Positions 32,964 through 41,116 of a stretch of 64,000 bases of DNA are shown in pieces (position 1 is the stretch's first letter; the number at the start of each line of letters is the position of its first letter). The notes beneath the pieces were generated by a model. The model did not search any database, was not told the origin of the DNA, and worked only from the letters and a program-made list of their open reading frames with translations. The DNA is taken from contig NZ_AP023287.1 of the NCBI RefSeq assembly GCF_014218295.1, forward strand, positions 930,001 to 994,000. Reading direction: 5' to 3'. A program made the translations under genes and the position numbers. The stretch is from Mycolicibacterium litorale. GTDB lineage: Bacteria > Actinomycetota > Actinomycetes > Mycobacteriales > Mycobacteriaceae.

Positions 32964-34385
32964 TCAGAGCCCTCTCGACGGCACGGTCGACGGCCGGTCG
33001 ATGATGGTGGAACCCGGCCCGCCGACACGGTAGCGGGCGCCGCGGTGCTCGTCGGGCAGCCGGTCACCGCGGCCGAGCAGCTTGTGGCGCAACGTGCCCG
33101 GCGCGTACGCGGACTGGTAGGCGCCGCGGGCGGTCAGCACCGGCACCACGTGGTCGATGAAGTCGGCGAACGAGCCGGGGGTGACCGCGTAGGCGAGGTT
33201 GAACCCGTCGACGTCGGTCTCGTCGACCCACTCCTGGATCGTGTCGGCGACCGACACCCCCGAGCCGACGATGCGCGGGCCCATGCCGCCGATCTTGCCC
33301 CACTCGGCGATGTCGCGGACCGCCCACTCGCGGCCGTCGGGGTCGGCGGACTGGAACGCCGCGACCGCCGACAGGATCGCGTTGGAGTCCACGTTGCCGA
33401 CCGGTTCGTCGAGCCCGAAGCGGGCCAGGTCGACGCCCATCCAGCCGGACATGAACGTCAGCGCACCCTCCGCGTCGCCGTAGGACAGGTACTCGGCGTG
33501 TTTGGCGTGCGCCTCCTCGTCGGTGTCGGCGGTGATCACCGTCGACAGGTTGAAGATCTTCACCGCGTACGGGTCGCGCCCGGCGATCTCGAGTTCGCGG
33601 CGGATCGTCGTGACCGTCTCGCGCAGAAGCGCTTTGGTGGGGGCGGCGGTGAAGACGGCCTCGGCGTTCTCGGCGGCGAACCGCACCCCGCGCGGGCTGG
33701 ACCCGGCCTGGTAGATGACCGGCGTGCGCTGCGGCGAAGGTTCGGACAGGTGGATGCCCGGCACGCTGAAGTGGGTGCCCTGGTGGCCGATGTGGTGCAC
33801 CTTCTCCGGATCGGTGAACACGCCGCGCTCCCGGTCGCGGACGACGGCGTCGTCCTCCCAGGAGCCCTCCCACAGCTTGTAGAGCACTTCGAGGTATTCG
33901 TCGGCGTGGTCGTAGCGGGCATCGTGGGCTGGCTGGTCGGTCTGGCCCATGTTGCGCGCGGCGGCGGGCAGATACCCGGTCACGACGTTCCAGCCGATGC
34001 GGCCGTTCGTCAGGTGGTCGAGCGTCGACAGTCGGCGGGCGAACGGATAGGGGTGTTCGAATCCGGTGCCGGTGGTGATCCCGAAGCCGAGGTCGTGGGT
34101 GACGTAGGCCATCGCGGAGACGAGCAGCAGCGGATCGTTGACCGGGACCTGGGCGGCCTGGCGGATCGCGGCCTCGTCACTGGCGCCGTAGACGTCGTAG
34201 GTGCCGAGCACGTCGGCGATGAACAACCCGTCGAAGCGGCCGCGTTCGAGCAGCTTGGCCAACTCGGTCCAGTAGTGCAGGTCCTTGTACCGCCAGGACT
34301 GGTCCTCGGGGTGCTTCCACAGCCCGGGAGACTGATGGGCGACGCAGTTCATGTCGAAGGCGTTGAAGCGGATCACACGAGTCAC
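32964..34385 (-). CDS. NtaA/SnaA/DszA-family FMN-dependent monooxygenase
   Basis: 473 residues from the ATG at 34385. It follows the family pattern: NAFDMNCVAHQSPGLWKHPEDQ, DGLFIADVLGTYDVYG, TGTGFEHPYPFARRLSTLDHLTNGRIGWNVVTGYLPAAARNMG, and VIYQAGSSPRGVRFAAENAEAVF. DszA breaks the sulfone of dibenzothiophene; relatives act on NTA, EDTA or dimethyl sulfone. With the SsuD-like and SfnB-like genes that follow at 1-base and 4-base junctions, the most likely job is scavenging sulfur from organic sulfones or sulfonates in the cytosol. The gap of 87 bases to the upstream membrane-protein gene should contain the promoter. A paralogue of the same family is at 58068. Confidence 0.88.
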   Translation of the reverse strand: MTRVIRFNAFDMNCVAHQSPGLWKHPEDQSWRYKDLHYWTELAKLLERGRFDGLFIADVLGTYDVYGASDEAAIRQAAQVPVNDPLLLVSAMAYVTHDLGFGITTGTGFEHPYPFARRLSTLDHLTNGRIGWNVVTGYLPAAARNMGQTDQPAHDARYDHADEYLEVLYKLWEGSWEDDAVVRDRERGVFTDPEKVHHIGHQGTHFSVPGIHLSEPSPQRTPVIYQAGSSPRGVRFAAENAEAVFTAAPTKALLRETVTTIRRELEIAGRDPYAVKIFNLSTVITADTDEEAHAKHAEYLSYGDAEGALTFMSGWMGVDLARFGLDEPVGNVDSNAILSAVAAFQSADPDGREWAVRDIAEWGKIGGMGPRIVGSGVSVADTIQEWVDETDVDGFNLAYAVTPGSFADFIDHVVPVLTARGAYQSAYAPGTLRHKLLGRGDRLPDEHRGARYRVGGPGSTIIDRPSTVPSRGL

Positions 34386-34472
34386 CGCGAAATCGTTGCT
34401 GACCGCCGTGGCGCGGTCACGGGTTCCGATCAGCGCGATTCTGGGGGCGAGAGCCGGCCGCCGGCGAAGCGC

Positions 34473-36836
34473 TCAGATCATCTCCCGGCGGGTCAACCAG
34501 CGCATGACCTGCCAGCCGATGAACACCGGCAGCCAGCACGTCAGCACCCGGTAGAGCAGCACCGCGGGCACCGCCACCGCCGCCGCCACCCCGAACGCCG
34601 CGAGCCCGCCGATCAACGCGGCCTCCACCGCACCGACACCGCCCGGGGTGGGCGCCGCCGACGCCAACGTCCCGCCCACCATCGTCACCACGGTCACCGT
34701 GACGAACGACGTCTCCCCGCCGAACGCCTCGATACTCGCCCACAGCGCCAGCGCGGCGCCCAAGGTCGTTGCCGCGCAACCCAACACGATCAGCGCCAGC
34801 CGCTGCGGTTCGGCGGCCAGGTCGCGGAAGTCGTTGAGCACCTCCATCAGCCTCGGCCGCAGTGTCGTCAGCAGCCAGCGCCGCAGCTTCGGCACCGCGA
34901 GGAACACGCCGACCAGCCCGAGCAGCACCCCGCCGATCAGGACCAGCAGCGTGCCCGACGGTACGAACCGCGACAGGTCCGCCGATGCGCCCGCCACCGC
35001 GCTGAACAGGATCAGCAGCGCGATGTGCGTGACGACCTGCACCGACTGCTGCAACGCCACCGCCGTCGTGGCCCGCACCGCGCCGAGCCCGCCCTTCTGC
35101 AGGAACCGGGTGCTCAGCGCCAGCCCGCCCACGCCGGCCGGGGTGGTGGTCGCGGCGAACGTGTTGGCCACCTGCATCAGCGCCAGGTGCCGGAACGTCA
35201 CCAGCCCGTCGGCGCATGCCCACAGCGCCGCGGCGGCGCCGAGGTACTTCAGCGCCGACACCGCCAGCCCGAGCAGCGCCCACCACATGTTGACGTTGCG
35301 CAGCTCGTTGGAGAACGTCGGCACCGCGGTCAGGAACGGATAGGCGACGTAGACCAGCGCACCGATCAGCACCAGCTGGATGATCTGGTTGCGGGTGAAC
35401 CGCGTGATGTTCTCGGTGCTGATGGACTCCGTGCCGGTCTGGCGCATCACCTCCTCGCGGGTGGCTGCGGCGACGGCCCGCGCGTCCGACAGCGCGTTCC
35501 AGAACCGCGCGGACACCGCGTGTTTGGTCAGCCGGCGGGACGCGACCAGCACCGTGTCCGCGCCGAACGCCTCGATCGCCGCCGCGACGGCCCGTTCGGC
35601 GCCGTGGAGTTCGGCGGTGGTCAGCAGCAGCTGCGCGACGTCGGTCTGCAGCTGCGCGTCGGTCGCGCCGTACTCGGCGTGGCCGAATCCGCCGAACAGC
35701 ACCGCATTGCCGTCGACGGTGATCTCCGCCGGGCGCAGGTCGCCGTGGGAGATCGTCGCATCGTGCAGTCGTCGCAGCGCCACCCACACCAGATGCGGCG
35801 GGGTGTCGCCGTCGAGCGGTTCACCGCGCACCTCGTCGTGCGCGTAGAGCGCCCAGCCGCGGGCCAGCGTCGCGACGACCACCGCCGACGTGTTCGCCAG
35901 GCCCACCTCGCCGACGGCGATCGTCATCAACGCCCGGTGCTCCACCGCCCGGCGCAGCGAGGCCTGCAGCGGTGCGGTCTCACTCGACCGCAACCGCAGC
36001 TTGCGCCAGACCTGCCGCAGCGCACCGCCACTGCGCTGGTTGGGTCCGTACATGTGCACCGTCGCGCAGCCCGGGCCGGTGGTGTCGGCGGTCATCAGCA
36101 GCGGCCCCCGCCCGGCGGGCCGCACCACCGTCAGCGCGGTGACGTCGAATCCGCGCCGCCCCAGCGCCCGCACCGCGTCGGCCAGCGGCACCTCCAGCGC
36201 CGGCGTGCCGACCACCCAGACGACCAGCGCGCCGACGAAGAACCCGACCGACAGGCCCAGCAGCGAGCGCGCCGGCACCACGGCGCTCACCACCAGGTGG
36301 ATCGGCACGAACGCCAGCAGCAGCGCCCACCACCAGCGCCGCCACCGGGCCGGCACCCACGGGCCCGACACCGTCAGCACCGCGGCGAGCATCGCGATCC
36401 ACCGGGGATCGTCGAGGATCTGCGACAGCAGCGTGTCCAGCCGCTCCGAGAGGTCGAAATGCCAACGCGGCGCGGCGATCCCACTACCGGTGATCGACAA
36501 CGCCAGAATCGCGACCAGGCCGGCCGCGGCGAACGCCCCGAGCAGCCGCCACTGCCGCACCAGGATCAGCCCGACCAGGATCACGAACGGCAGTGCCAGA
36601 ATCGAGACGCCGTAGGCCAGGTACACCAGGTTCGACTGTGTCGGCGTGAGCACCCCGACGATCTCGGAGATGGACTGCTCCAGCGCGCTCCACTCGTAGC
36701 GGGTGATGAACGAACTGGTCACCACCACCGCCAGCAGGACCGTCGCCAACGCCAGACGCAGGATGTCGTTGGTGCGACGAGTCAGCGGCAGCAGCAGGCT
36801 GCCCGATACGGCGATCTCCCGCCCGTCGACGCGCAT
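34473..36836 (-). CDS. Membrane protein: N-terminal helices, degenerate kinase-like domain, LPG synthase-type (UPF0104) domain
   Basis: 787 residues from the ATG at 36836. About five to seven membrane helices (residues 27-210) precede a cytoplasmic domain of about 280 residues. This domain has a kinase or aminoglycoside-phosphotransferase look: HGDLRPAEITVDG at 364-376. The usual HxDxxxxN asparagine is replaced by Glu371, and the DFG position reads GFG (383-385), so catalysis looks lost. The C-terminal part, from about residue 500, is the lysylphosphatidylglycerol-synthase-type flippase/transmembrane domain (TTTPAGVGGLALSTRFL and TPGGVGAVEAALIGG are its two conserved loops). A role in flipping or moving a lipid, gated by the pseudokinase, is inferred. 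The sulfatase gene ends two bases upstream. Confidence 0.82.
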   Translation of the reverse strand: MRVDGREIAVSGSLLLPLTRRTNDILRLALATVLLAVVVTSSFITRYEWSALEQSISEIVGVLTPTQSNLVYLAYGVSILALPFVILVGLILVRQWRLLGAFAAAGLVAILALSITGSGIAAPRWHFDLSERLDTLLSQILDDPRWIAMLAAVLTVSGPWVPARWRRWWWALLLAFVPIHLVVSAVVPARSLLGLSVGFFVGALVVWVVGTPALEVPLADAVRALGRRGFDVTALTVVRPAGRGPLLMTADTTGPGCATVHMYGPNQRSGGALRQVWRKLRLRSSETAPLQASLRRAVEHRALMTIAVGEVGLANTSAVVVATLARGWALYAHDEVRGEPLDGDTPPHLVWVALRRLHDATISHGDLRPAEITVDGNAVLFGGFGHAEYGATDAQLQTDVAQLLLTTAELHGAERAVAAAIEAFGADTVLVASRRLTKHAVSARFWNALSDARAVAAATREEVMRQTGTESISTENITRFTRNQIIQLVLIGALVYVAYPFLTAVPTFSNELRNVNMWWALLGLAVSALKYLGAAAALWACADGLVTFRHLALMQVANTFAATTTPAGVGGLALSTRFLQKGGLGAVRATTAVALQQSVQVVTHIALLILFSAVAGASADLSRFVPSGTLLVLIGGVLLGLVGVFLAVPKLRRWLLTTLRPRLMEVLNDFRDLAAEPQRLALIVLGCAATTLGAALALWASIEAFGGETSFVTVTVVTMVGGTLASAAPTPGGVGAVEAALIGGLAAFGVAAAVAVPAVLLYRVLTCWLPVFIGWQVMRWLTRREMI

Positions 36837-36838
36837 AC

Positions 36839-38641
36839 TCAAACCGCGGCGCCGACCCCCAGGCGTCCCAGCGCCCGGCGGAGGAGACTGGTCCGCGCCG
36901 GTCCGGTCGGTGGGCGGCGGACGGCGTACGGCCACGGGTGATTGCGCTCCGGAATCGATTCGGTCCTCAGGTGTTTGAGTTCGCGGCGCAGATGCGCGCG
37001 CAGCTCGTCGAGATCGGGGTCGGTCCACCGGTTGACGGCTTCGGTCGGGTCGTCGGTGAGATCGTAGAGCTCCCACTGGTCGTCGAGCGGGCTGGACCGG
37101 TACGCCTCACCGCCGACCCCGTTGGCGGCGAGGTGGCGCACCCCGGGTTCGGTCCACGTGGCCGGATCGTCGAAGCTGCGCACCAGCTTCCACAGACGCC
37201 CGTCCACCCGCGTCACCAGACCCTCGAAGTTCGACGCGACGTGGGCGGGCACCCGGATCCGCAGCGGCCCCGGCGGATTCACGGTGCGCTTGAGCATGCG
37301 CGCGAGACCCGAGGCGCCGGTGTCGCCGTCGAGCACGTTGTCGCGGGTCATCAGGTACACCGCGCGGTTCGCGTCGGGTTCGGCGCCGTCGACGACGGGC
37401 ATCAGGTCACGGCCGGGCAGCGGATGCACCTCGGTGAACGACTCGGCGAGGCCGGCCGCCGCCGCCGCGACGTCGACGCCCGCCGCGGCGAGCAGTGTGG
37501 GCACCAGGTCGACGTGCGAGGTCGGGGCGTCCACGGTGCGCGGTGGCGTGGTCCGCGCACCGATGCGGGCGATGACGAACGGGACGCGGGTGGCCTCGTC
37601 GTAGAGGTTGAACCACTTCTGGTGCAGGCCGCCGTGCGCGCCGAGCAGGTCGCCGTGGTCGGCCGTGCGCACCAGCACCGCCTCGCCGGATCCTTCGGTC
37701 ACCGCGCGGCGCACCCGGTCGAGCGGGCCGTCGACCTCCGCGTGCAGGCGGTAGTACAGGTCCCGGTACCGCTGGGCGTTGCGGCGGTAGGTGCGCTCCA
37801 TCACCGCGGCGGGTCCGTAACCGGAGTAGTACGCCTCGCGGAACGCGATCTGCGCGGCCGGTTTGGACGACAGGTCCTCGTCGGCGGTGGGCGCCGGGGG
37901 CACGTGCGGCGGGTCCAGCGGTGAGGGATCGACCGGGCTGCGGCGCACCCACTGCGGGAACAGCACGATGTCGTGCGGGTTGACGAAGCTGGCCACCAGC
38001 AGGAACGGCCGCAACGCGTCGGCATCGCCGGCGCGGCGGCGCGCGTACCGATCCGAAAGCCAGGCCACTACCCGGTCGGCGATCAGCGGGTCACGTCGAA
38101 TCCCGCTGTTGGACAACGCCGCGCCGTGCGGTTCGGGTCCGACCCAGCCGGAGAACCCGTACGGCGCCAGCGGGTCGGCGTCGAGGTAGCGCCGCACCGC
38201 GTCGGGGTCGACCACGCCGGCGTCGTCGTTGGTGGCCAGCGGCTGTCCGGTGGCCGGATCGGTGAGGTCGGCGTGGGAGATGTGCCATTTGCCGTCGTAG
38301 TGGGTGTCGTATCCGGCGGCGCGGAACCAGTTCCCGAGCGTCGGTACCTCACCCACCCGCAGCCACCGCATCCTGGAGTCGTCGGCGCTCTTGCCGATAC
38401 CGTCGGTCTGGGTCACGCCGTGCAGATCGGGATACTGCCCGGTGAAGATGGTCGGGCGGCTCGGCACACACGCCAGCGACCCGGTGTAGTGGCGGGTGAA
38501 GCGGACGCCGTGCTCGTCGAACCACGCGCGGCCGGGCAGGGCGCGGGCCCGCCACGCCAGCACCTCGGGTGACTCGTAGGGCGGGACGGCGCGCTCCTCG
38601 TCGGTCATGAGGATGACGATGTCGGGCCGGACGTCAGGCAT
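36839..38641 (-). CDS. Type I sulfatase
   Basis: 600 residues, ATG at 38641. The N-terminal IVILMTDEERA provides the Ca2+-binding Asp-Glu region. The sulfatase signature C-x-P-S-R is CVPSR at residues 58-62; Cys58 must be converted to formylglycine. The second signature is near GYDTHYDGKWHISH. A ligand-binding HG pair is in LVRTADHGDLLGAHGGLHQKWFNLYDE. These residues support hydrolysis of organic sulfate esters. No signal peptide is seen, so it is probably cytoplasmic, as in many mycobacterial sulfatases. It overlaps the SRPBCC gene upstream by eight bases and nearly touches the membrane protein downstream. Its place beside an organosulfur operon suggests a common role in sulfur supply. Confidence 0.92.
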   Translation of the reverse strand: MPDVRPDIVILMTDEERAVPPYESPEVLAWRARALPGRAWFDEHGVRFTRHYTGSLACVPSRPTIFTGQYPDLHGVTQTDGIGKSADDSRMRWLRVGEVPTLGNWFRAAGYDTHYDGKWHISHADLTDPATGQPLATNDDAGVVDPDAVRRYLDADPLAPYGFSGWVGPEPHGAALSNSGIRRDPLIADRVVAWLSDRYARRRAGDADALRPFLLVASFVNPHDIVLFPQWVRRSPVDPSPLDPPHVPPAPTADEDLSSKPAAQIAFREAYYSGYGPAAVMERTYRRNAQRYRDLYYRLHAEVDGPLDRVRRAVTEGSGEAVLVRTADHGDLLGAHGGLHQKWFNLYDEATRVPFVIARIGARTTPPRTVDAPTSHVDLVPTLLAAAGVDVAAAAAGLAESFTEVHPLPGRDLMPVVDGAEPDANRAVYLMTRDNVLDGDTGASGLARMLKRTVNPPGPLRIRVPAHVASNFEGLVTRVDGRLWKLVRSFDDPATWTEPGVRHLAANGVGGEAYRSSPLDDQWELYDLTDDPTEAVNRWTDPDLDELRAHLRRELKHLRTESIPERNHPWPYAVRRPPTGPARTSLLRRALGRLGVGAAV

Positions 38642-39089
38642 GGGCGGTCTCCGATCGGGCGGCCAGGCCGGCGAGCATGGTGTCGGACGACAATCTCCCC
38701 AGCAGCAGGCAGAGGACGCGGGCGGCCAGTGTGCGCAGCCGGCCGGGCCCGAGGTCGACAGTGCTTGTGACGGTGACGGTGGTGGCGCCGGGGCCTGCGG
38801 ACTGCAGCGTCCACCGGTTGTCGAAGTGGCGCAGCCAGCGGGGCAGGCCGGCGATGTCGTAGGCCAGTGCGGCCGGCGCGTCGAATTCGGTGATCGTCTC
38901 GACGAGTGTCATGCGGCCCATCTGCACCCGGCGCGCGGTGCCGACCGGTCCGTCGGCGGCGGTGGCGAGCACGCAGGAGTGGTCGACGCCGGGCAGCCAG
39001 TCGTGGATCGAGCCGAAGTCGGCGAGGACGTCCCACACCGTCTGCCGGTCGGCGCGCATGGTCCGACGTCGACTGATCTGGGCCGCCAC
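38634..39089 (-). CDS. SRPBCC-fold protein (polyketide cyclase/START-like)
   Basis: 151 residues, GTG at 39089. The sequence has the helix-grip pattern of the SRPBCC superfamily: RRRTMRADRQTVWDVLADFGSIHDWLPGVDHSCVL, then GTARRVQMGRMTLVETITEFDAPAALAYDI, and a C-terminal helix LRTLAARVLCLLLGRLSSDTML. The fold makes a deep hydrophobic pocket for lipid-like ligands. No specific function can be stated. Its last eight bases overlap the sulfatase start, so they are probably translated together. It may bind or carry a sulfated or lipid substrate for the sulfatase, but that is a guess. Confidence 0.8.
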   Translation of the reverse strand: MAAQISRRRTMRADRQTVWDVLADFGSIHDWLPGVDHSCVLATAADGPVGTARRVQMGRMTLVETITEFDAPAALAYDIAGLPRWLRHFDNRWTLQSAGPGATTVTVTSTVDLGPGRLRTLAARVLCLLLGRLSSDTMLAGLAARSETAHA

Positions 39090-39121
39090 AGGGCCACCCT
39101 ACGGTGCCCGGTCGGCGGCGG

Positions 39122-39502
39122 TCAGCGATAGCGGGCGAGTCGGTCGGTGAGTTCGCGGGCGTAGGCGAGTTGGCGGGCGAGGTCGGCGCAGGCCTGCTGC
39201 GCGCGGGTGTGGCAGTCGGCGAGGTAGGCGGCGGCCTCATCGCGCTGGGCGGCCGCGGCGTCGGATCCGGCGAGCGTGTCGAGTGCCGCCAGCAGATCCC
39301 GCATCTCGTCGAGCGTGAAGCCCAGCGGTTTCATCCGGCGGATGGTGAGCAGCCGCTCCACGTCGTCGGCGGTGTAGAGGCGGAACCCGCCCGCCGAACG
39401 CGCCGACGGGGTGACCAGACCCACGTCGTCGTAATGGCGGATCGTCTTGATGGACAGTTCGGTGCGGGCCGACACCTCGCCGATCTGCAGGCGTTCGCTC
39501 AT
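39122..39502 (-). CDS. MerR-family transcriptional regulator
   Basis: 126 residues. The ATG at 39502 directly follows the stop of the SulP gene with no gap (TAGATG). The N-terminal winged helix is typical: LQIGEVSARTELSIKTIRHYDDVGLVTPSARSAGGFRLYTADDVERLLTIRRMKPLGFTLDEMRDLL. A coiled coil for dimerisation follows. The C-terminus has one cysteine pair region (DCHTRAQQACADL) but no clear metal-binding loop. It probably controls the SulP operon from the 19-bp-spacer promoter in front of it. The effector is unknown. Confidence 0.9.
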   Translation of the reverse strand: MSERLQIGEVSARTELSIKTIRHYDDVGLVTPSARSAGGFRLYTADDVERLLTIRRMKPLGFTLDEMRDLLAALDTLAGSDAAAAQRDEAAAYLADCHTRAQQACADLARQLAYARELTDRLARYR

Positions 39503-40993
39503 CTACTCGGAGCCGGCCAGCTGGCCGCTGAGGCGGCGGTGGCGTTCGGCGCTGTTGTCGTCGAGGCCGACGATCGTGGCCTTCTTGCCCTTGGCCTCGT
39601 ACTTGGTGGTGATCGCGTCGAGCGTCGCGACGGTCGAGGCGTCCCAGATGTGGGCGCCGGACATGTCGATGACGACGTTGTCGGGATCGCCCGCGTAGTC
39701 GAACTGGTAGACCATGTCGTTGCTCGAGGCGAAGAACAGCTGGCCGCTGACGGCGTACACCTGGGTGTTCTCGTCGGGCTGGGCCACCTTGACGACGTCG
39801 GTGAGATGCGCGACCCGCCGGGCGAACAGCACCATGGCGGTGAGTGTGCCGACGGCCACACCGTAGGCGAGGTTGTCGGTGGCCACGGTGACCGCGACGG
39901 TGGCGAGCATCACCGTCGTCTCACTCTTGGGCATGCGCCGCAACGTCTTCGGCGCGATGCTGTGCCAGTCGAAGGTGCCGACCGACACCATGACCATCAC
40001 GGCGACCAGCGCCGCCATCGGGATCTGCCCGACGATGTCGCCGAGGCCGACGACGAGCGCCAGCAGGAAGGCGCCGGCCAGGAACGTCGAGATGCGGGTG
40101 CGTGCTCCGCAGGCTTTGACGTTGATCATCGTCTGGCCGATCATCGCGCAGCCACCCATGCCGCCGAAGAAGCCGGTGACGATGTTGGCGGTGCCCTGGC
40201 CGAGCGATTCGCGGGTCTTGCTCGAGTGGGTGTCGGTGATGTCGTCGACGAGTTTCGCCGTCATCAGCGACTCCATCAGGCCGACGATGGCCATGGTCAG
40301 CGCGTAGGGCGCGATCGTCGTGAGCGTGTCGAGCGTGAAGGGCACGTCGGGCAGCAGCAGCGACGGCAGGGTGGAGGGCAGTTCGCCCTCGTCGCCGACG
40401 GTGGGCACCGACCAGCCGAACACCAGGCAGGCGCCGGTGATCAGCACGATCGCGACCAGCGGTGCGGGAACGACGGTGGTCAGCTTCGGCAGCAGCACGA
40501 TCAGCGCGATGCCGACCACCACCAGCGGATAGACCAGCCAGGGGACCCCGATCAGGTGGGGGAGCTGGGCGACGAAGATGAGGATGGCCAGCGCGTTGAC
40601 GAAGCCCACCATGACGCTGCGCGGGACGAATCGCATGAGCCGCGCGACGCCGAGCGCACCGAGCACCAGCTGCAGGACGCCGGCGAGGATCACGGCCGCG
40701 ATCAGATAGTCGAGCCCGTGGCTCTGCACCAGCGGGGCGACGACGAGCGCGACCGCGCCCGTGGCCGCGGAGATCATGGCGGGGCGCCCGCCGACGATCG
40801 CGATCGTGACCGCCATCGTGAACGAGGCGAACAGGCCGACGCGGGGGTCGACACCGGCGATGATCGAGAACGAGATCGCCTCGGGGATGAGTGCGAGCGC
40901 GACGACGAGTCCGGCGAGGACCTCGGTGCGAAGCCGTCTCGGTGAGCGCAGCGTGGCGAGTACCGATTGTTCTTCCTGCGGTGTGGTGCGCAA
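39503..40993 (-). CDS. SulP-family anion transporter with STAS domain
   Basis: 496 residues, ATG at 40993. About ten to twelve membrane helices. The SulP signature region reads LRTEVLAGLVVALALIPEAISFSIIAGVDPRVGLFASF. A GFFGGMGGCAMIGQTMINVKACGARTRISTFLAG segment is strongly conserved in bacterial SulP proteins. The C-terminal 110 residues are a STAS domain with VVIDMSGAHIWDASTVATLDAI. Substrates of the family include sulfate, bicarbonate and dicarboxylates. The GGMGGCAMIGQ form is common in proteins related to bicarbonate transport as well as to sulfate, so the anion is not settled. The neighbouring sulfur genes point to sulfate. The merR gene directly follows, and a MerR-type promoter precedes. 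Confidence 0.9.
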   Translation of the reverse strand: MRTTPQEEQSVLATLRSPRRLRTEVLAGLVVALALIPEAISFSIIAGVDPRVGLFASFTMAVTIAIVGGRPAMISAATGAVALVVAPLVQSHGLDYLIAAVILAGVLQLVLGALGVARLMRFVPRSVMVGFVNALAILIFVAQLPHLIGVPWLVYPLVVVGIALIVLLPKLTTVVPAPLVAIVLITGACLVFGWSVPTVGDEGELPSTLPSLLLPDVPFTLDTLTTIAPYALTMAIVGLMESLMTAKLVDDITDTHSSKTRESLGQGTANIVTGFFGGMGGCAMIGQTMINVKACGARTRISTFLAGAFLLALVVGLGDIVGQIPMAALVAVMVMVSVGTFDWHSIAPKTLRRMPKSETTVMLATVAVTVATDNLAYGVAVGTLTAMVLFARRVAHLTDVVKVAQPDENTQVYAVSGQLFFASSNDMVYQFDYAGDPDNVVIDMSGAHIWDASTVATLDAITTKYEAKGKKATIVGLDDNSAERHRRLSGQLAGSE

Positions 40994-41048
40994 AGCCGCC
41001 CACTCCCTTCTCCGTGGGATGTTGGCGCAACGCTGCGCGACCGGCGGA

Positions 41049-41079
41049 ACTCTACCCCTACTGGAGGGTTGCGCTCCAA
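41049..41079 (-). promoter_or_regulatory. MerR-type promoter with a 19-bp spacer, before sulP-merR
   Basis: On the minus strand TTGGAG (41074-41079) and TAGAGT (41049-41054) are separated by 19 bases instead of 17. The spacer carries the imperfect dyad ACCCTCC-AG-TAGGGGT. Overlong spacers with a dyad in them are the mark of promoters that MerR proteins untwist. The transcript would start about 50 bases before the sulP start codon. Confidence 0.75.
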
Positions 41080-41116
41080 TTCGCCAGGTCGAGGCGGATC
41101 GGGCGGATTCGCTGAC

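Noticed and set aside
32931..36941. A plus-strand open frame of 1,336 codons
   Set aside because: It is antisense to three well-supported leftward genes and is rich in Arg, His, Gln and Pro with no domains. Long false frames are normal in DNA this GC-rich.
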